A stretch of 49,419 nucleotides of DNA. Source: Acidobacteriota bacterium (GTDB lineage: Bacteria; Acidobacteriota; Blastocatellia; Pyrinomonadales; Pyrinomonadaceae). The stretch is taken from assembly GCA_023436495.1 (NCBI GenBank), contig JAEZIT010000130.1, positions 1 to 49,419 of the forward strand. Direction: 5' to 3'. The position numbers and the translations under genes were made by a program. A model generated the notes under the pieces. That model did no database searches and was not told the origin of the DNA. It saw only the letters and a program-made list of their open reading frames with translations. Below, one piece after another: positions 25,540 through 34,337 of the stretch. Each line of letters begins with the position of its first letter. The stretch's first letter is position 1.

Positions 25540-27024
25540 ATGGCAACACAACAAGAAAAAGATACTGCCGTCCAAACCGCCGAAGTGCAGGAAGTAAGCC
25601 TGCTTGACCAGATCCTGGCCGAAGGCAAGATGGCGCGCGATGATTTCCAGAAAGAACGTGCTAAAGACATGATCGGTGAATTCGTCAATCAGGTTATGAG
25701 CGGCGAATTGACGATGTCGAAGAACATGGACGTCGCGATCAACGCACGCATCGCTGAGATCGATCGCCTGATATCGGCACAGATGAATGAGATCATGCAC
25801 CACGAAGAATTCCAGAAACTGGAGGGTTCGTGGCGTGGGCTGCAGCACCTGATCAAAAACACTTTGACCGGCCCGCAGCTCAAGATCAAGGTAATGAGCG
25901 TCACGAAAAAAGATCTGCTCAAGGATTTCGAACGCGCGCTCGAATTCGACCAGTCGTCGCTGTTCAAAAAGATCTACGAAGAAGAGTACGGAACGTTCGG
26001 CGGCGCGCCGTTTGGTGCGATGATCGGCGATTTCGAATTCGGAAATCACCCGCAGGACATGGCCCTGCTCGAAAAGATCTCCGAGGTTGCCGCCGCCGCA
26101 CACGCGCCGTTCCTGAGCGCCGCTTCGGCAGACCTGTTCGGCTGGGACACCTTCTCGGAAATGACCGAGGTCCGCGATGTTTCGAAGATCTTCGATCGTA
26201 CGGAATACATGAAGTGGCGCAGCTTCCGTGAATCTGAAGATTCGCGTTACGTAGGCCTGACGCTGCCTCACGTTCTGATGCGCGAACCGTACGGTGCGGC
26301 GACCAAGCCGACCGAAACCTTCCGCTTTGAAGAAGATGTTGACGGTAAGGACCACAAGAAATACCTCTGGGGCAATGCCGCGTATGCGCTCGGCACCCGC
26401 CTGACGGAAGCATTCTCTATGCACGGCTGGTGCGTTGCGATCCGCGGCGTAGAAGGCGGCGGGCTCGTCCAGGGGCTGCCGACGCATACCTTTGAAACCG
26501 ACGAAGGCGAGGTCGCTATGAAATGCCCGACCGAGGTGGCGATCACGGACCGCCGCGAGAAGGAATTTTCCGACAACGGATTTATCCCGCTCGTCCATTG
26601 CAAAGGCACCGATTACGCTGCATTCTTCGCAACCCAATCCGCTAACAAGGCGAAGAAATACGATACGGACGCAGCGAACGCGAATGCACGTCTTTCAACG
26701 CAGCTCCAGTACATCTTCGCCGTCTCGCGTTTCGCTCATTACCTGAAGGCAATGATGCGTGACAAGATCGGCTCGTTCATGTCCCGCAAGGAAGCAGAAA
26801 TGTTCCTGAACCGCTGGATAACGAAATACGTGCTGGAGAACGACGTCGCTCCGCAGGAGCAAAAGGCGAAATACCCGCTGCGCGAAGCCCGTGTGGACGT
26901 CGCCGAAATACCCGGAAAGCCGGGCTGCTACCGTGCCGTAGCATTCCTGCGGCCGCACTTCCAGCTCGATGAACTCTCGGTTTCACTGCGGCTCGTTGCC
27001 GACCTTCCGCCGCCGGCGAAGTAA
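25540..27024 (+). CDS. tssC: Type VI secretion contractile sheath large subunit TssC
   Basis: A 494-residue VipB/EvpB protein. Family segments are clear: LEGSWRGLQHLIKNT, VMSVTKKDLLKDFERA, FGAMIGDFEFGNHPQDMALL, LPHVLMREPYGA, YALGTRLTEAFSMHGWCVAI, SRFAHYLKAMMRDKIGSFM, and the C-terminal YRAVAFLRPHFQLDELSVSL. It forms the sheath with TssB. Length is typical. After its stop there is a 175-base gap with a large stem-loop before hcp. Confidence 0.96.
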   Translation: MATQQEKDTAVQTAEVQEVSLLDQILAEGKMARDDFQKERAKDMIGEFVNQVMSGELTMSKNMDVAINARIAEIDRLISAQMNEIMHHEEFQKLEGSWRGLQHLIKNTLTGPQLKIKVMSVTKKDLLKDFERALEFDQSSLFKKIYEEEYGTFGGAPFGAMIGDFEFGNHPQDMALLEKISEVAAAAHAPFLSAASADLFGWDTFSEMTEVRDVSKIFDRTEYMKWRSFRESEDSRYVGLTLPHVLMREPYGAATKPTETFRFEEDVDGKDHKKYLWGNAAYALGTRLTEAFSMHGWCVAIRGVEGGGLVQGLPTHTFETDEGEVAMKCPTEVAITDRREKEFSDNGFIPLVHCKGTDYAAFFATQSANKAKKYDTDAANANARLSTQLQYIFAVSRFAHYLKAMMRDKIGSFMSRKEAEMFLNRWITKYVLENDVAPQEQKAKYPLREARVDVAEIPGKPGCYRAVAFLRPHFQLDELSVSLRLVADLPPPAK

Positions 27025-27069
27025 TTTGTAAGGATGCGCGGAAAAACGCGCACTCAGTTTCGCAAAAAC

Positions 27070-27132
27070 AGGCTTTCGCCTCGTCACCTGAATGTAAGCG
27101 AGTAGGGAACGAAGGAGTCGGGACGAAAGCCT
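27070..27132 (+). promoter_or_regulatory. Large stem-loop in the tssC-hcp gap
   Basis: AGGCTTTCG (27070-27078) pairs perfectly with CGAAAGCCT (27124-27132) around a 45-base loop. A competing pairing is AACAGG (27067-27072) with CCTGTT (27140-27145). The structure has no U-tract, so it looks like an mRNA processing or stabilising element in front of hcp rather than a terminator. Confidence 0.55.
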
Positions 27133-27199
27133 ACGAAACCCTGTTGAGAAAACAGAAAGGAATAATTTCAAGAATTCAGAAAGGAGCAAATTACACACA

Positions 27200-27700
27200 A
27201 TGTCACAAGCTGATTATTATCTGAAGATCGATACAATCGAAGGCGAGTCTGACGCAAAAGGATTTGAAAAGCAGATGCAGATCGAATCATGGTCGTTTGG
27301 TGCGACCAACTCCGGTTCCGCCGTTCAGGGCACCGGCCTTGGCGTCGGCAAGGTGAGCCTGCAGGATTTCCACTTCGTCGTGCAGAACGGCAAGGCTTCG
27401 CCGCAGCTCTTCCTGGCATGCGCCAAGGGCAACCACATCCCGCAGGCGATCCTGAGCTGCCGCAAATCGGGCGGTGACGGCAATCCGTTCACCTATACCA
27501 AGGTCACGTTTGGCGACATCGTTCTCTCGTCGTTCCAGACGGGCGGAAGCAACGGCAGCAGCATCCTGCCGATGGAACAGATCTCGTTCAACTTTACGAA
27601 GATCACCATGGAATACTTCCAGCAGAAGGCCGACGGTTCGGTCGCTCTGACCAATACGACGTCGTACGACACCAAGAAGGTCGAAGGTACGGGAGCCTAA
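27200..27700 (+). CDS. hcp: Type VI secretion tube protein Hcp (TssD)
   Basis: A 166-residue Hcp. The N-terminus YYLKIDTIEGESDAKGFEKQ, then IESWSFGATN, VSLQDFHFVV, SPQLFLACAKGNH, and the C-terminal ISFNFTKITMEYF match the tube-forming family. Hcp hexamers stack inside the sheath and are secreted. The ribosome-binding site GAAAGGAG sits about 13 bases from the ATG, which is long. It is flanked by a stem-loop upstream and an intrinsic terminator downstream, which should give it a separate, high expression level from the rest of the operon. Confidence 0.96.
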   Translation: MSQADYYLKIDTIEGESDAKGFEKQMQIESWSFGATNSGSAVQGTGLGVGKVSLQDFHFVVQNGKASPQLFLACAKGNHIPQAILSCRKSGGDGNPFTYTKVTFGDIVLSSFQTGGSNGSSILPMEQISFNFTKITMEYFQQKADGSVALTNTTSYDTKKVEGTGA

Positions 27701-27721
27701 ATTTCCCCCTTAGTGGCCCCG

Positions 27722-27754
27722 GTCTGCCGTCTCAAAAGGGCGGCAGACATTTTT
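27722..27754 (+). terminator. Intrinsic terminator after hcp, inside the tss operon
   Basis: A perfect 8-bp stem (GTCTGCCG / CGGCAGAC) with an 11-base loop is followed by ATTTTT. It lies between hcp and tssE. It probably ends many transcripts at hcp, with some read-through into tssE to tssI. Confidence 0.8.
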
Positions 27755-27785
27755 CGTTTTCTGGCCGAAGTAAAGTAAACCGCAA

Positions 27786-28271
27786 ATGTCCCGGATAGAC
27801 AACGAAATTCGCGTTACCCTGTCGGTCCTCGACCGCCTGATCGACCTAGATCCGCGGCAATCGCAGGAACCGCCGAAATCCCGTTCGACATCGCTTGCGG
27901 AGCTGAAGCAATCCGTCCGCCGCGACCTGGAATGGCTGCTAAACACGCGCTGTTTTACCGACGCCGGCGACGGCCGTTTAGAAGAAGCGCCGAAATCCGT
28001 AGCATTTTACGGCCTGCCGGATTTTACAGCGCTCAGCGCAAAGAACCACAACGAACTTAAACGGGCCACGAAATCGCTGGAAACGGCGATCAAGATCTTC
28101 GAACCGCGCTTCATGGACCTGAAGGTCTCACTCGAACCGATCAGCAGCGTCGATCGCCAGTTGAAATTCCGGATCGAAGCTCGTTTGAATATAGAGCCGA
28201 CGCCCGAGCCGGTCGCTTTCGACACTATCCTGCAGCTCGGCAGCGGCGATTTTTCCGTTTCGTCGTCATAA
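27786..28271 (+). CDS. tssE: Type VI secretion baseplate protein TssE (gp25-like)
   Basis: A 161-residue gp25/GPW-family protein. Segments SVRRDLEWLLNTRC, SVAFYGLPDFTAL, LKRATKSLETAIKIFEPRF and LKFRIEARLNI match TssE, which clamps the first sheath ring to the baseplate. It starts 85 bases after hcp, just behind the terminator, and ends 51 bases before tssF. Confidence 0.93.
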   Translation: MSRIDNEIRVTLSVLDRLIDLDPRQSQEPPKSRSTSLAELKQSVRRDLEWLLNTRCFTDAGDGRLEEAPKSVAFYGLPDFTALSAKNHNELKRATKSLETAIKIFEPRFMDLKVSLEPISSVDRQLKFRIEARLNIEPTPEPVAFDTILQLGSGDFSVSSS

Positions 28272-28322
28272 CCGAGCGGACTGCCGGAATCGCGCGGAAT
28301 TGAGCTATAATAACCATCCCCT

Positions 28323-30215
28323 ATGCGTGACGAACTCCTTGGATATTACGAACGGGAACTGATATTCCTGCGGCGGATGGGGGCGGATTTTGCCCGAAAG
28401 TATCCGAAAATAGCCGCACGCCTGCTCCTGGACGAAGAAAAGATCGAGGACCCGCACGTCGAGCGGATGATCGAAGCGTTCGCGTTTCTTACAGGCCGCA
28501 TCGGGCTGAAGCTCGACGATGAACTGCCCGAGATAACCGAATCTTTCATAAATGTCCTTTATCCGCATTATCTCGCGCCGATCCCGTCGATGGCGATCGC
28601 GCAATTCTCGTTCGGTTCGCCTAATGACAAGCTTACGGCGATGCAGGTCCTCGAACGGGGCGCTCGGCTTAATTCCCGCCCGGTCGACGGCACGGCCTGC
28701 CAGTTCAGGACGGCGTTCGATGTACAGCTGGCGCCGGTCGAGATCGAATCGGCAGCACTCGAATCGGCTGCGCCGAAGGACGGGCGCGGAAAATACGCCG
28801 ACAGCCACATTCGGCTGAGCATGCGGTGTTACGGAAACGCTGAGCTTCGCGAAATGCGCGTCGGCGAAACCGGCGAACCGCCGGATCATTTCCGTTTTTA
28901 CATCGACGGCGACCCGCAGCTTGTTTTTCCGCTGTACGAGATAATTTTCAATCATGCGACCGCGGTTGAAATTCGGCCGAAGGAGCCGCCCGTAGGAACC
29001 AAGACGATGATGACGATGACGAACATGCAGCTAAAGCTGCCCGATCCCGTCATCATTCCCGCCGCAGAAGCAATTCGTCAGGTCGGGTTTAGCGACAATG
29101 AGGCCGTGCTTCCCTTCACAAAGCGTTCGTTTTCAGGCTATCGCCTACTAACCGAATATTTCGCGTTCCCTTATAAATTTCTCTTCTTCAACCTGTTTGG
29201 CATCGACCGGGCTATCGCCGGAAAGTTCGGCAGTCATTTCGATATTCTGATCCATCTGAAGGACGTGACGCCGCCGGCCGCGCCTGTTACGGCCGATACG
29301 TTCAAAATGGGCTGCAGTCCGATCGTGAATCTTTTTTCTCGAATGGCTGACCCGATTTATCTGTCGCAGCAGCGGTATGAATACCAGATAATTCCCGACG
29401 TCCATCGCCAGACGACTACCGAGATCTATTCGGTAGATGAGGTGGTCACGGTCGACCCGCGTACGAGCACGATGCGGGAATTTTCGCCATTCTATTCGCT
29501 CCGCCACGCTTATGGCGAAGAGATGGAAAGATCTTTCTGGTACGCCGCGCGCAAGCCGTCACGGCGGCCGGACGACGAGGGAACAGAGATCTTTATGTCA
29601 CTGGTTGACATGAATTTCGATCCGCTCGTTCCCGCAGTCGAGGTGCTGAATGTCAAAACCACGTGCACCAATCGCGACCTGCCCGGAAAGCTGCCATTCG
29701 GCGGCCGCGACGGGGATTTTGAGGTTGAAGGAACGGCCCTGCTCTCGCGCGTTCGCTGCCTGACAAAACCGACCGAAACTATTCGCCCGCCGCAGCGGCG
29801 TTCCGCGCAATGGCGGCTGATCTCGCATCTGAATCTGAATTACCTGTCGCTTGTAAACAGCGACAACGGAAAGCCCGAGGCGCTGCAGGAAATACTGCAC
29901 CTTTATAATTTCGACGATTCGTCCGTGACGCGAAAACAAATACTTGGCATCACAGGAATAGAAACGAAGCGCGCCGTTCGGCAGATCGGCGGGCACATCG
30001 GAGCCGGCTTTGTCCGCGGGCTTGAGACGACCGTCACATTCAACGAAGAGGATTTCGTAGGCAGCGGCATGTTCCTGTTCGCGTGCGTGCTCGAACGGTT
30101 TTTGGGGCTGTATTCGTCGCTGAATTCTTTTAACCAGATGACGCTGCGTACCGAACAGCGCGAAGAGGACGTAAAACGCTTCCCGGCAAGGGCGGGTGAG
30201 CAGGAACTGCTTTAA
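28323..30215 (+). CDS. tssF: Type VI secretion baseplate protein TssF
   Basis: A 630-residue TssF (ImpG/VasA). The N-terminus YYERELIFLRRMGADFARKY with PHVERMIEAFAFLTGRI and FINVLYPHYLAPIPSMAI is diagnostic. Later conserved parts are YRLLTEYFAFPYKFLFFNL, FSPFYSLRHAY and GSGMFLFACVLERFLGLYS. TssF forms the wedge with TssG and TssE. Length is typical. Confidence 0.95.
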   Translation: MRDELLGYYERELIFLRRMGADFARKYPKIAARLLLDEEKIEDPHVERMIEAFAFLTGRIGLKLDDELPEITESFINVLYPHYLAPIPSMAIAQFSFGSPNDKLTAMQVLERGARLNSRPVDGTACQFRTAFDVQLAPVEIESAALESAAPKDGRGKYADSHIRLSMRCYGNAELREMRVGETGEPPDHFRFYIDGDPQLVFPLYEIIFNHATAVEIRPKEPPVGTKTMMTMTNMQLKLPDPVIIPAAEAIRQVGFSDNEAVLPFTKRSFSGYRLLTEYFAFPYKFLFFNLFGIDRAIAGKFGSHFDILIHLKDVTPPAAPVTADTFKMGCSPIVNLFSRMADPIYLSQQRYEYQIIPDVHRQTTTEIYSVDEVVTVDPRTSTMREFSPFYSLRHAYGEEMERSFWYAARKPSRRPDDEGTEIFMSLVDMNFDPLVPAVEVLNVKTTCTNRDLPGKLPFGGRDGDFEVEGTALLSRVRCLTKPTETIRPPQRRSAQWRLISHLNLNYLSLVNSDNGKPEALQEILHLYNFDDSSVTRKQILGITGIETKRAVRQIGGHIGAGFVRGLETTVTFNEEDFVGSGMFLFACVLERFLGLYSSLNSFNQMTLRTEQREEDVKRFPARAGEQELL

Positions 30216-30340
30216 GTATTAAGAATTACGGGAGTGAAAGCGAGAGCGCGGAGAAGTTACTGAGAAACTGAAAAGGCGATTCGGGAAGAATGCGATTGTT
30301 TCATAAATTGCCTTTCCACCCCTTTTACTGCCCTAAAGAC

Positions 30341-31345
30341 ATGGCCAAGCCGCTGAATGAACAACTCGCCGAGGAACCGTATCGTTTCGAATTTTTTCAG
30401 GCGGTGCGACTTCTCGAAAAGATTTCCTCAGACCGAAAACCAGTCGGCCGCGATGCGTTGCCCAATGAGGAGGTCGTGCGGTTCCGGTCGCGCATCGCTC
30501 TTGATTTTCCGCCGAGCGAGATACACGAAATAAACGATTCGACCGATGAAGCGACGGGACGCGAATTGACCGAAATGCAGGTCAATTTCATGGGAATGGC
30601 GGGCGTCAGCGGCGTTTTGCCCACACATTATACCGAACTCGTCCTTGACCGCATCCGCCACCGCGACACTGCGATGTGGGCGTTCCTCGATATTTTCACA
30701 CACCGTGCGGTATCGATGTTCTTTCAGGCGTGGGCGAAATACCGCTTCCCTGTCGGATATGAGCGCGGTAACGACGATTTCACGTCGTACCTTTTCGATT
30801 TTGCGGGATTGGGCACGGATAGGATCCGCGGCAAAATGGCTCTCGAGGACGAACGTCTGTTGCCGTATACGGGTCTGATAGCCCAGAAACCCCATTCGGC
30901 GAGCGCTCTCGAAAACATTCTCAGCGATTACTTCGGCATAAAGGCAAAAATCGATCAATTATTCGGTCAATGGTTAGAGTTGGAACAGGGAGACGTGACA
31001 CGGCTCGGCACGCGCAATAGCGGCCTCGGCAGCAGTGCGATCGTCGGAACGCGGATATGGCACCAGCAATCGAAATTCCGCGTGCGTCTCGGCCCACTCG
31101 AATTCAAAAAATTCCAGGCGTTCCTGCCGAACGGTTCGGCACACGGCGCGATGGGGTCGATCGTGAAATTCATGGCCGGCGAAGAATTCGATTTCGACGT
31201 GCAATTGATATTAAAAGCCCGGCAGGTTCCCGGCACGGTCCTGACGACACGTGCGGTCCGCCGCCCGCATTTGGGGTGGACGTCATGGCTGAAAACACAA
31301 CCGTTCAAAAGCGATGACGAACAGGTTGTTTTAAGTAGTGTTTGA
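30341..31345 (+). CDS. tssG: Type VI secretion baseplate protein TssG
   Basis: A 334-residue TssG (ImpH/VasB). I place the start at the ATG at 30341, because the family normally begins shortly before the segment EEPYRFEFFQAVRLLEKI; the frame is also open from an ATG at 30290, giving 17 more residues of unusual composition, and neither start has a good ribosome-binding site. Other family segments are ALDFPPSEI, NFMGMAGVSGVLPTHYTEL, YFGIKAKIDQLFGQWLEL and LGPLEFKKFQAFLPNG. It works with TssF and TssE in the baseplate wedge. Confidence 0.93.
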   Translation: MAKPLNEQLAEEPYRFEFFQAVRLLEKISSDRKPVGRDALPNEEVVRFRSRIALDFPPSEIHEINDSTDEATGRELTEMQVNFMGMAGVSGVLPTHYTELVLDRIRHRDTAMWAFLDIFTHRAVSMFFQAWAKYRFPVGYERGNDDFTSYLFDFAGLGTDRIRGKMALEDERLLPYTGLIAQKPHSASALENILSDYFGIKAKIDQLFGQWLELEQGDVTRLGTRNSGLGSSAIVGTRIWHQQSKFRVRLGPLEFKKFQAFLPNGSAHGAMGSIVKFMAGEEFDFDVQLILKARQVPGTVLTTRAVRRPHLGWTSWLKTQPFKSDDEQVVLSSV

Positions 31346-31491
31346 AAGCCGTAGGCGAGAATATTAAATGACTGCGGTAGGATGGTCGGTTTTGTGTTCA
31401 CTATCGAAATTACCGAATTCGTCATTTCGTAATCAAATTTATTTAGAAAACTCTGCGTCTCTGCGGTTAATACCGCCCTTTGGAGAATATT

Positions 31492-34296
31492 ATGAACGTA
31501 AATTTAAAATCATTGGTCGGCAGATTGAACGATACTTGCCGAAACGCTCTCGAAGGCGCAGCCGGCCTGTGCCTCTCACGCACGAATTATGACGTCGAGG
31601 TCGAGCATATTCTTGCAAAGCTTCTCGAACAGGACGACACCGACCTGCACAAGATCTGTCATCATTTCGAAGTGAATGTCGACAGGCTGTCGCGTGACGT
31701 CTCGCAGGCGCTTGACCGCCTGAAGAGCGGAAATTCGCGCACGCCCGGCCTTAGCGACCGTATCCCGCGATGGATACAGGACGCGTGGCTGCTGGCCTCG
31801 GTCGATTACGGTGCGGCACGCGTGCGTTCGGGACATATGACGATGGCGCTGCTCGCGAATGAAAGCTTCGCCCGGATCGCGCGCGATATCTCCAAAGAAT
31901 TCGATCATATTTCGGCCGAGTCACTGCAGGCCAAACTACCCGAGATCACCGCTGATTCCGCCGAAGCCCGCGATGCCGTCGCACTTGGAGAGACGGTCTC
32001 CGCATCCGGCGCGCCCGTCGCCGCCGGCGTCCCCGGAAAGACGAAGGCGTTGGATCAATATACCGAAGACCTAACCGCAAAAGCCGCCGCTGGCAAGATC
32101 GATCCGATCCTCGGCCGCGACCTCGAGATCCGCCAGATCGTCGATATTCTGACCCGTCGCCGCCAGAACAATCCGATCCTGACCGGTGAAGCCGGCGTAG
32201 GAAAGACAGCCGTCGTCGAAGGCTTCGCGCTTCGAATCGCTGAAGGCGATGTGCCCGACCCGCTCAAGAATGTCGTCGTTCGCTCGCTTGACCTCGGCCT
32301 GCTGCAGGCAGGCGCAGGCATCAAAGGCGAATTCGAACAACGCTTGAAATCCGTCATCGACGAAGTAAAATCATCGCCGCAGCCTATAATCATGTTCATC
32401 GACGAAGCTCACACGATGATCGGTGCCGGCGGGCAAGCGGGCCAAAACGACGCGGCAAATCTTCTAAAACCGGCGCTCGCCCGCGGCGAACTCCGCACCA
32501 TCGCAGCGACGACCTGGGCCGAATACAAGAAGTATTTCGAGAAGGACGCGGCTCTCGCCCGGCGTTTCCAAGTCGTCAAGGTCGAAGAGCCTGACGAAGA
32601 GAAGGCCATCGCGATGATGCGCGGCATCGCCGACAAGATGGAAGAGCACCACAATGTCCGCATTCTTGACGAAGCCATCGTCGAATGCGTTAAGCTCTCG
32701 CATCGATATATCACCGGCCGCCAGCTTCCGGACAAGAGCGTTTCCGTGCTCGACACCGCCTGTGCAAAAGTCGCGATCGGACAGGGCGCGACGCCCGCGT
32801 CGATCGAAGACGCAACGCGGCGTATCCAGAACCTTTCTTCCGAGATCGACGCGCTCGAGCGCGAGCTCGTGACCGGAGCCGAACACGACGCCCGCATCGA
32901 CGAGTTAAAGAAACTGCGGGCCGAAACGGAAGCGAAACTCGCCGAGCTTAACGAACAGTGGACAAAGGAAAAAGAGCTCACCGACCAGATCAGGACGATC
33001 CGCACCAAGTTGGAATTGTCCCGGCTTGATTCGCGTCTTGCCGGCGCGGCAATGCCTGCTGCGGCGCCGAACGGCAACGGTGATTCCGCTGAACATACGG
33101 CTGCAGCTGCTGCCTCCGCTGAGGGCGCTCCGGCGGTAGAAGGCCATGCAACGGAAGCGGTCGCTGCCGGCGGTGAAACCGCTGCGGCACCTGCACCGAT
33201 CGATAACGAGTTTCTAAGGTCCGAGCTAAAACGTCTAAATGCCGAGCTGAAAGAAATTCAGGGCGAAACGCCGCTGATGCAGCCGGTCGTCAACGGCCAG
33301 ACCGTCGCCGAAGTAATTTCCGGCTGGACTGGCATCCCAATCGGCAAGATGGTCGCCGATGAGATAAACGCCGTGCTGAACCTGCACGAGACGCTGCGCG
33401 AACGCGTGCTCGGCCAGGATCACGCCCTCGAAGCAATTGCCCAGCGCATCCGCACCTCGCGTGCCGGCCTGACCGATCCGAAACGCCCGATCGGCGTGTT
33501 CCTGCTCGTCGGAACCTCCGGCGTCGGAAAGACCGAGACCGCTCTCGCTCTTGCCGAAGCTCTGTACGGCGGCGAACGCAACCTTATCTCGATCAACATG
33601 AGCGAATACCAGGAAGCACATACCGTCTCGAGCCTCAAGGGATCGCCTCCGGGATATGTCGGCTACGGCGAAGGCGGCGTGCTGACCGAAGCCGTGCGGC
33701 GCAAACCGTATTCGGTCGTGCTGCTGGACGAGGTGGAAAAAGCTCACCCTGATGTGATGGAGCTGTTCTTCCAGGTTTTCGACAAAGGCGTCCTCGAAGA
33801 CGGCGAGGGCCGCGAGATCGATTTTAAGAACTGCATCATCCTTCTGACGTCCAACGTCGGCACGGACACGATCATGAAGCTCTGCGCCGATCCGGATACG
33901 AAGCCCGAACCGGCTGGACTTGTTGATGCTGTCAAACCGGAACTGAACAAGGCGTTCAAACCCGCACTTCTTGGCCGCATGGTCACCGTGCCGTATTATC
34001 CGATCTCTGACGATATCCTAAGGCTGATCATCAAACTGCAGCTCGGCAAGATCAAGAACCGAATCGCGGACAATCACGGAGCGCAATTTTCTTACGATGA
34101 TTCCGTCATAGATACTGTGGCGAAACGCTGTACAGACGTGGATAGCGGCGCCAGGAATGTCTATAACATTCTGACCGGGACCTTATTGCCTGAAATGAGC
34201 GGCGAAGTACTGTCGCGAATGGCAAGCGGCGAAGGGATCAAAAAGGTTCATGTTTCGGTCGGCGAAGGCGAGAAATTCGCTTACGAAATTAGTTAA
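31492..34296 (+). CDS. tssH: Type VI secretion ATPase TssH (ClpV)
   Basis: A 934-residue AAA+ ATPase. I start it at the ATG at 31492 because GGAGAA lies just upstream; the frame is also open from a TTG 12 bases earlier. Order: Clp_N repeats (about 1-150), D1 with Walker A GEAGVGKT (232-239) and MFIDEAHTMIG, a middle coiled domain, and D2 with Walker A GTSGVGKT (674-681) and VVLLDEVEKAHPDVME. ClpV disassembles contracted sheaths. Unusually, an Ala/Glu/Pro-rich stretch of about 50 residues (about 519-570) is inserted between the middle domain and D2. A 146-base gap precedes it. Confidence 0.95.
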   Translation: MNVNLKSLVGRLNDTCRNALEGAAGLCLSRTNYDVEVEHILAKLLEQDDTDLHKICHHFEVNVDRLSRDVSQALDRLKSGNSRTPGLSDRIPRWIQDAWLLASVDYGAARVRSGHMTMALLANESFARIARDISKEFDHISAESLQAKLPEITADSAEARDAVALGETVSASGAPVAAGVPGKTKALDQYTEDLTAKAAAGKIDPILGRDLEIRQIVDILTRRRQNNPILTGEAGVGKTAVVEGFALRIAEGDVPDPLKNVVVRSLDLGLLQAGAGIKGEFEQRLKSVIDEVKSSPQPIIMFIDEAHTMIGAGGQAGQNDAANLLKPALARGELRTIAATTWAEYKKYFEKDAALARRFQVVKVEEPDEEKAIAMMRGIADKMEEHHNVRILDEAIVECVKLSHRYITGRQLPDKSVSVLDTACAKVAIGQGATPASIEDATRRIQNLSSEIDALERELVTGAEHDARIDELKKLRAETEAKLAELNEQWTKEKELTDQIRTIRTKLELSRLDSRLAGAAMPAAAPNGNGDSAEHTAAAAASAEGAPAVEGHATEAVAAGGETAAAPAPIDNEFLRSELKRLNAELKEIQGETPLMQPVVNGQTVAEVISGWTGIPIGKMVADEINAVLNLHETLRERVLGQDHALEAIAQRIRTSRAGLTDPKRPIGVFLLVGTSGVGKTETALALAEALYGGERNLISINMSEYQEAHTVSSLKGSPPGYVGYGEGGVLTEAVRRKPYSVVLLDEVEKAHPDVMELFFQVFDKGVLEDGEGREIDFKNCIILLTSNVGTDTIMKLCADPDTKPEPAGLVDAVKPELNKAFKPALLGRMVTVPYYPISDDILRLIIKLQLGKIKNRIADNHGAQFSYDDSVIDTVAKRCTDVDSGARNVYNILTGTLLPEMSGEVLSRMASGEGIKKVHVSVGEGEKFAYEIS

Positions 34297-34337
34297 GCCG
34301 ACAACCGAAACGTGGGGCTGGACAGACGGGAGAACCG

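Noticed and set aside
25516..26637. A 373-codon open frame on the minus strand opposite tssC
   Set aside because: tssC is certain by sequence family. The antisense frame has low-complexity, unnatural composition and no ribosome-binding site.
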